From Phoronis ovalis (taxonomy: Eukaryota; Phoronida; Phoronidae), in contig JAOXYB010089274.1 of NCBI GenBank assembly GCA_028565635.1, positions 1 through 22,305 on the forward strand: 22,305 bases of DNA, written 5' to 3'. The notes beneath the pieces are model-generated. The model was not told the origin of the DNA, made no database searches, and worked only from the letters and a program-made list of their open reading frames with translations. A program made the translations under genes and the position numbers. The first letter of the stretch is position 1; every line of letters starts with the position of its first letter. Below are positions 17,493 through 22,305 of this stretch, one piece after another.

Positions 17493-20327
17493 TTAAACAC
17501 TCAAATTAACGCGGGAGAGGCATACTGCAAAATACAAAATTATTCCTGCGAGCCAACCTAATGTCCACCCTTCACGAATTGGGAGAATAAACATTCCTGC
17601 TATTTGTGGGCCTAAACAAAATAAAAAATAAATCAGATTAGTTCTTATTCCTTTTATCATTTCAGCTTTAGAAATTAAGTTTCGATTCAGCAATGTGTAA
17701 CTTTGTTTGATATTTTGCAGAAAAGCAATTGTTTCATACAGTCCCAAATGTATTGGCCTACCAAATTCCACCAATGTCTCTCTTTCAGCAAAAACTTTAC
17801 ATAGGGAAAAATATCCTACAGGTAGCAGCTTCAAGAGAATATAATTTTTTATCATTTTTGCAAACTGTTTTGGTTGCTTAGTGTAAGTTGTGTTTTGAAA
17901 CTTTGTTGCTAATGTTTCGCAGTTGTTTGTTAGAAAGCGATATTTTCCGGTACCAATTTCTTTCCGCATATCTGAAACGTTGTCATAACTATCTCTTTCT
18001 TTGCAAACTGTGTCATCGGAGAATATCTTATACACACAAGGCTCACTTGTTAAGTTGAATTGTCCCCGTCTTACATTTCCTTTATCAAATTGTTTAGGAA
18101 AAATGAAAGCAATGGCTTGAATGGCAAAATTTTGATGTACTATACTATTGTATTCAATTACATGGACAACCTTGTTTGCGCGATCAACATATTCTACGAT
18201 TGCATGGTGTCTGTATAACCCTTCTTTTCTAGGAAATGCAACGTGATCACCAATTTTGAGAGCTGTTACATCAGTGACCATTTTCCAAGGAAGAACACGA
18301 AAAGAACCGAAGGGATCGAGATAGACAATGTTACTTTTCTTATGATCAAGATTACCATAGAAACACCAAAGAACATAGTCTTCACAATTAGCAAAATTAC
18401 TATTTTTCCTTATTTTGAAGTTAAAAATTAGTTCCTCCCTTTTCGTTTCCAAAAGGGCTCTTTGTCTAACTGTTTCAGGTGTATTATTTGGCAAATTATC
18501 ATACGACACTTTATAACAAGTATAACAATTTAGATCAGGAAACGAAACACGCGTTTCCATTGACGTATTACGCTGTTTCAAGAAACCCTCCCTCGATACC
18601 AGTGTCACTAGTGACATGCTGTCAATGTCTACATTAGTTACTATCACGTGTTGGCATTTAGTAGATTGCTTTATATCCCCGTTTACTAAATGAGAAGGTA
18701 ACATCAAATGGTCACTTATTCTTACAGACGTTGCACTGGGTTGTATCTCCGCATAGTCTATTTGCCAACGATGATTTTTGTAAAGACACGCTTTAATTAA
18801 ATCTTTGCAGTTTCTTTTGCAACTACTAACGGCCTCAGGATGGTTCAATAATTTCTTAACTCTGCGTATTATAACATCTTCTGGAGAACAGTTATCTTGA
18901 TTGGGCCTTCTCACGCGAACTTTCGTATTTTTCTCGTATACCATATTTGGTGTTAACGGGTTAATTTCGACTTTGACAAATCTATTCCATGACTTGCTTG
19001 CCTGTATAAAAGCGTCCCTTTCCTCGTTCATAACTATTTTTATTTCGACAAATTTACAATTGTCGTCATTTCCTATAGGTAAATGACATATAGCAACTAA
19101 AATATCGTTTGGATGAACTTCAGTGATAATACCGTAATGATACATTTCACTTGAGCGTTCTACTATTAATTCAACGTAGTCAGCTATTTGAGGGCGAGTC
19201 ACATATTCGTTAGGGTACCGCGTATTTAGGTTGTCTTTAAGTATACAGTGGAGAACAAAATGTTCACAGCTATTAATAAATGATACATGCTCATGTTTAC
19301 TCAATCGAGTTGCTTGCTCTAAGCTATCCTCAACACTTTTAACTGTAGTTGGGTCATGATTTATAACATGATCCCACGTATTTAATCTGTCTATGTCTGT
19401 GCTAGTAGCATATACATAACCGTCTTGTTTATCTATGTCCAGCCTATATATGCTGATAGTAACATCATAACTGGAATTTAAGATTGGGATATCAACATAT
19501 TCGAAGACCTTTATTTCTTTTTCCTGAACATTTCCTACTAAGACATGATGAAAAAAATTGGAATCTTTAGAACGAATTGCTAAATGAGAACCAATTTTAA
19601 CGGCGTCAAAACTGTGTGCTCTGACAGCATGATCATATAGGTTTACATTACGAAAATGGACAGCATCAAAGTGCTCTTTACTAGCTATCTTACAGAATCT
19701 TACAAACGAATCGCAAGAATAACCATATTCATAGATCCTATCACCACCGTCCCTGTCAACATTGTCAATAGAATGCTGCCACAACCTTTTCGCAATATCT
19801 AAACACTCACTAGAGCTTCTCACTTCATATGCACGTGTGTACCTTACTTTGTATACCATAAACCCCCTTAGACTTTCAGTTCTTTGTACTATGCGCTTAT
19901 GTTCTTTCTTAACTGTCTCGAAATCATTAAGGCAGAAATATACGACTTGGTTATTCTTTACTTCAGATACTATACCGTGATGTGAAATTGCAGCTGTTCT
20001 CAATTGATTTACGGTCATTTTCGCTTTAATGATTATATGGTCGCCGGGAACCAAATTAGACTCCCATACAACTGTTTTTGTATGTTCACAAGGGTCACAT
20101 ATCAAGTGATGTCTATGAACAACTATTTGCTTACATGCATCGTTCAACTTTGGCCTGAAAAAAGATAGATAATTATAGTCTGTTCTCGTGAAACTGTTAT
20201 TATTCACCAGATGATAAAGTACTTTGAGCTCTAGGTACATACATGCATGTACAAGTTGTGACAATAGCAATACTAAAAGAAAATTTTGAAAAAAATACTG
20301 TGGGAACAAATACAACATTGACTTCAT
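17493..20327 (-). CDS. Multi-LRAT-domain membrane protein (five LRAT/NlpC-P60-like modules)
   Basis: One open frame of 944 codons. Five modules recur about every 150 residues, each opening like an LRAT/PLAAT fold: PGDHIII (94), KIGSHLAI (244), IADYVELI (381), ISDHLMLP (537), KIGDHVAFP (691). Each then has a His segment (SHHGIV, FHHVLV, YHYGII, CQHVIV, RHHAIV) and a Cys motif: SCDSFVRFC (204), NSCEHFVLHC (352), NCKDLIKAC (506), NCEDYVLWC (647), NNCETLATKF (801). LRAT/PLAAT enzymes are thiol acyltransferases or phospholipases using His-His-Cys. Module 5 alone shows both histidines (707/708, 722) and Cys803; the second His position is not His in modules 1-4. Hydrophobic segments at about 826-846, 896-916 and 919-939 suggest membrane anchoring. 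Residues 1-29 resemble a signal peptide (LLVLLLSQLVHA), but they may be intronic: a strong acceptor (TTTTTTCAG, AG at 20156-20155) lies inside the frame, in phase with an upstream exon. Catalysis is inferred. Confidence 0.85.
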   Translation of the reverse strand: MKSMLYLFPQYFFQNFLLVLLLSQLVHACMYLELKVLYHLVNNNSFTRTDYNYLSFFRPKLNDACKQIVVHRHHLICDPCEHTKTVVWESNLVPGDHIIIKAKMTVNQLRTAAISHHGIVSEVKNNQVVYFCLNDFETVKKEHKRIVQRTESLRGFMVYKVRYTRAYEVRSSSECLDIAKRLWQHSIDNVDRDGGDRIYEYGYSCDSFVRFCKIASKEHFDAVHFRNVNLYDHAVRAHSFDAVKIGSHLAIRSKDSNFFHHVLVGNVQEKEIKVFEYVDIPILNSSYDVTISIYRLDIDKQDGYVYATSTDIDRLNTWDHVINHDPTTVKSVEDSLEQATRLSKHEHVSFINSCEHFVLHCILKDNLNTRYPNEYVTRPQIADYVELIVERSSEMYHYGIITEVHPNDILVAICHLPIGNDDNCKFVEIKIVMNEERDAFIQASKSWNRFVKVEINPLTPNMVYEKNTKVRVRRPNQDNCSPEDVIIRRVKKLLNHPEAVSSCKRNCKDLIKACLYKNHRWQIDYAEIQPSATSVRISDHLMLPSHLVNGDIKQSTKCQHVIVTNVDIDSMSLVTLVSREGFLKQRNTSMETRVSFPDLNCYTCYKVSYDNLPNNTPETVRQRALLETKREELIFNFKIRKNSNFANCEDYVLWCFYGNLDHKKSNIVYLDPFGSFRVLPWKMVTDVTALKIGDHVAFPRKEGLYRHHAIVEYVDRANKVVHVIEYNSIVHQNFAIQAIAFIFPKQFDKGNVRRGQFNLTSEPCVYKIFSDDTVCKERDSYDNVSDMRKEIGTGKYRFLTNNCETLATKFQNTTYTKQPKQFAKMIKNYILLKLLPVGYFSLCKVFAERETLVEFGRPIHLGLYETIAFLQNIKQSYTLLNRNLISKAEMIKGIRTNLIYFLFCLGPQIAGMFILPIREGWTLGWLAGIILYFAVCLSRVNLSV

Positions 20328-20459
20328 GCATTATTGACAAAGTTAGTTTTCAGAAATATTCCCCTATTTCCTTTTTTCCATACCGCATTGGGGTTTCAAG
20401 AAAGAAAGAGAACTCTAGTTCGAATCTTCTGTATATGGCAAAGTGCTAGTTTAACATAC

Positions 20460-20674
20460 CAGTTGCTTTTTTCTTCATTTAGCCAAGCCTCATTATTTGT
20501 AGTGATTTTATTGAAGAACTCGTCTTTTTCGAATAGCCACGTGTTTGCATCTCTTGTTCGAAAAGCCACGGCAATTGTCTGCACATAACGACGCCCATTG
20601 TTTGGGCAGAGCTGAAAACATGATATAATTTTTTGAAAGAAAATACTACTGTGTGCAACGAAGTGCAACACCAT
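20460..20674 (-). CDS. Candidate 5' coding exon of the multi-LRAT gene (alternative start)
   Basis: An ATG at 20674-20672 opens 71 codons plus two bases, up to the donor at 20459-20458 (GTATGT). Splicing the 305-bp intron to the acceptor before 20154 joins TG to G as a Trp codon and continues in frame into PKLNDACKQ of the main frame. This gives a 958-residue product. The exon's 3' part (WLFEKDEFF, NEAWLNEEKSNW) closely matches the left paralogue's exon at 158-13. However, the start codon shared by both copies (here 20598) is out of frame, because this copy lacks 7 bp present on the left. From 20598 the frame ends at 20481-20479 after 39 codons. If an acceptor at 20613-20612 is used, the ATG at 20674 would be removed. 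So the true start is unresolved. Confidence 0.5.
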
Positions 20675-21085
20675 CGTATCGTGGTATGTTATACTATGCC
20701 TAGACCCATTCGGGACAAGTTATTCACACTTTACACTTTGAGTCGAATTTTGAGGAATTTAATGAGAAAAAAAAACACTAACAAAATTATACGTTTTTGG
20801 AAAGGTATTTATTTAAGGGTTATGTGTGGTGTTGGAGTTGTATTTTTTTATGTTTACGTTTTAAAAAACACGAGTTTTTATGAACCCTTTACTGATTAAA
20901 ACTTCGTGTGTTAGATACGCAAAGTGATTTTGTTTCATAATCCTTAAGTTACTACTTTTCCAAAAATGTATACTATTATTAGTCTTTTAATTAATAAACT
21001 GCCCAAAATTCGAATTTCTGGGTGACACGGGAGACTGGGATATTTTAAGTCACATACATAAGGACACAATTGATTTTTCCGTCCG

Positions 21086-21093
21086 CTTATATA
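21086..21093 (-). promoter_or_regulatory. TATA box of the multi-LRAT gene
   Basis: The minus strand reads TATATAAGCGGAC from 21093, identical to the left copy. A start site near 21062 would give about 390-450 nt of leader before the coding exon, possibly interrupted by an intron. No start codon with a useful frame lies between 21062 and 20700. Confidence 0.5.
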
Positions 21094-21298
21094 TTCAATG
21101 GTCCGAACCAATTTTCTCCACATTTATAATTTTCAACCACACAAAATATATGAAGCATAGAATGTGTTATAACGTGTCTTACTCAAGTATTTGCGAGTAA
21201 AAAATTGATTTATAGCTTGTACTTCTTAAAGTATTTGTTATTTATGTTTGCTCAAGGTAAACTTAAAACAAAAAGCGTGTTTTGAATTGATACACATC

Positions 21299-21323
21299 TC
21301 GAGAATGTCACAACGCTTCTCGA
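21299..21323. promoter_or_regulatory. Conserved upstream palindrome (TCGAGAA ... TTCTCGA), right copy
   Basis: Arms at 21299-21305 and 21317-21323 have the same sequence and spacer length as the left copy, and again include TTCTCGAA. Flanking bases have changed more (for example ATATAAGGG to ATGTAAGAG), which hints that the arms may be constrained. Confidence 0.4.
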
Positions 21324-21600
21324 AATGTAAGAGAAGGAAATAGCCCCACGCGCACACCGCAAATGAAATGGAGTTACAAGCTTACGCACAATTATTGTAA
21401 AAAGTGCATATATCTTAGGCATTCACCAACTATTTGTAAAGATTTGAAAAGAACTCGGCTAGACGTAGATATTTTCTACACTGTGCTTTTGGATAATTTT
21501 AAACCATAATGAAGGAATCTTTACATAAGATTATGTCAATAATCGTAAACAGGTAGAGAATGAAAATGGGGACAACACACTACACTGTTGAGATATATCC

Positions 21601-21950
21601 CAGGGCTCGACAGCTACGATGGTCCGAGATCCCGAGGCCACTAAAAAGTTGGTCGGGCCACATGAACTGCAGCGGGTGTTGAACCGACGGACCACCTACT
21701 GGCAGCCACCCACCGGTCTCCCTTTAGACTATTTTTAACATCTAAACGCAAAAAGACGCTTCCGGCGGTCGCTTGGCAAGCAAATAGCACACAGAAATAA
21801 ATTGCTTATCGCTTTTTTGTGTTTCTTTTTTAGAAGCGAACTTTCACTTTGAAAAGTGCTTCAGGCACTCGCACAAAAATACTGTGCTCCCAGAAAATAA
21901 ATGGGGCCACTTGATTTGAAACACAGCTGGCCCACAGGTGTCGAGCCCTG
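21601..21950. mobile_element. 350-bp non-autonomous DNA transposon, hAT-like termini
   Basis: Perfect 12-bp terminal inverted repeats, CAGGGCTCGACA (21601-21612) and TGTCGAGCCCTG (21939-21950), enclose a GC-richer segment with no coding capacity. TATCC directly flanks both ends (21596-21600 and 21951-21955). The CAGGG...CCCTG termini resemble hAT elements, but hAT normally duplicates 8 bp, so the superfamily is tentative. The paralogous site near 1376-1395 lacks the element, which confirms its borders. Confidence 0.8.
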
Positions 21951-22305
21951 TATCCACCGTACACATTTGTCGTTTGATATCCACCTAAACTTTAACAGCA
22001 TTGGGTATCCTTTGTGAATGACTGATATTAGTAGTTTACCATTTATAGAAAAAGTAATGGAAGCTTTATTTGGGGAATATTTCTAAAAGCTCATGAAAAA
22101 TCGGAAAGGTTTATATCAAAGATTGCCTGTATTTCAGGAAGCTGCCACTTTGAGTGAATGACTCAGACATGCATGTAACCAGTGTAAGCTTAATTATATG
22201 TTTAATGATCAATCTTATATAATAGTATTGTTAATGCAGATTAAGCATTAATTTGTATATCTCAGGTATTATTATGTTTATATATTCACATTGTTGTTTC
22301 TAAAC

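Larger units (their letters stand above)
20448..22185 (-). repeat. Right copy of the segmental duplication: promoter and 5' exon region of the multi-LRAT gene
   Basis: This block pairs with 1-1645. Alignable parts are 20448-20645 (exon) and 21005-22185 (promoter and upstream). The diverged 20645-21005 corresponds to a probable 5' intron. The copy differs by the inserted 350-bp element at 21601-21950 and small indels. Unique sequence resumes after about 22185, and nothing further is recognised to the end of the window. Confidence 0.85.

Noticed and set aside
20238-20243. Short intron (84 bp) inside the 944-codon frame, keeping the signal-peptide-like start
   Set aside because: It is in frame with the acceptor at 20156-20155, but its donor (GTACCT) is poor. 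The better GTATGT donor at 20242 would shift the frame. The longer intron to the conserved exon is better supported.
20633-20899. 88-codon plus-strand frame with a basic then hydrophobic stretch
   Set aside because: It lies in the probable 5' intron of the minus-strand gene, is absent from the paralogous left copy and matches nothing I recognise.

Overview
The window looks like AT-rich animal nuclear DNA. It has spliced genes with GT-AG introns, TATA-type promoters, a poly(A) signal, LINE, Helitron and small inverted-repeat transposon debris, a minisatellite and several tandem segmental duplications. There are no prokaryotic operons or ribosome-binding sites. The gene families present (IFI6/IFI27-like proteins and a greatly expanded LRAT-like family) and the style of the repeats suggest a marine invertebrate, most likely a bivalve mollusc; this is inference only.

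Layout: (1) 1-1645 is the 5' part of a minus-strand gene: promoter block, probable 5' intron and first coding exon. Its body would lie beyond the left edge. (2) 1646-3728 has no recognisable gene. (3) 3729-7201 is a two-copy tandem duplication; each copy holds a broken Helitron-type (PIF1-like) helicase C-terminus and an inverted-repeat element with G-rich runs. (4) 7836-8665 is a dead LINE reverse transcriptase. (5) 10025-15308 is a second tandem duplication; each unit carries a minus-strand IFI6/IFI27-like gene, and the two copies have decayed in different ways. (6) 15309-17490 is mostly featureless, with a 16-bp minisatellite. (7) 17493-20327 is one huge minus-strand open reading frame encoding five consecutive LRAT/NlpC-P60-like modules and a hydrophobic C-terminus. 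(8) 20448-22185 is the 5' region of that gene and is a paralogous copy of 1-1645, interrupted by a 350-bp inverted-repeat transposon.

The main result is that the multi-LRAT gene belongs to a tandem array. The left edge of the window preserves an intact first coding exon (158 down to 13). The same exon upstream of the complete gene differs by 7 bp, which breaks the shared start codon's frame. That exon ends at a GT donor in the phase needed to splice onto an acceptor inside the long open reading frame. The long frame therefore either uses an alternative start or has recently been damaged at its 5' end. Only the fifth LRAT module shows a complete His-His-Cys set; modules 1-4 look like degenerate relatives of it.

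Both gene families here (IFI27-like and LRAT/PLAAT-like) have interferon-linked or membrane-lipid roles in vertebrates, and a perfect triple IRF-type motif lies at 7447-7464. A shared function or shared regulation is only a hypothesis.
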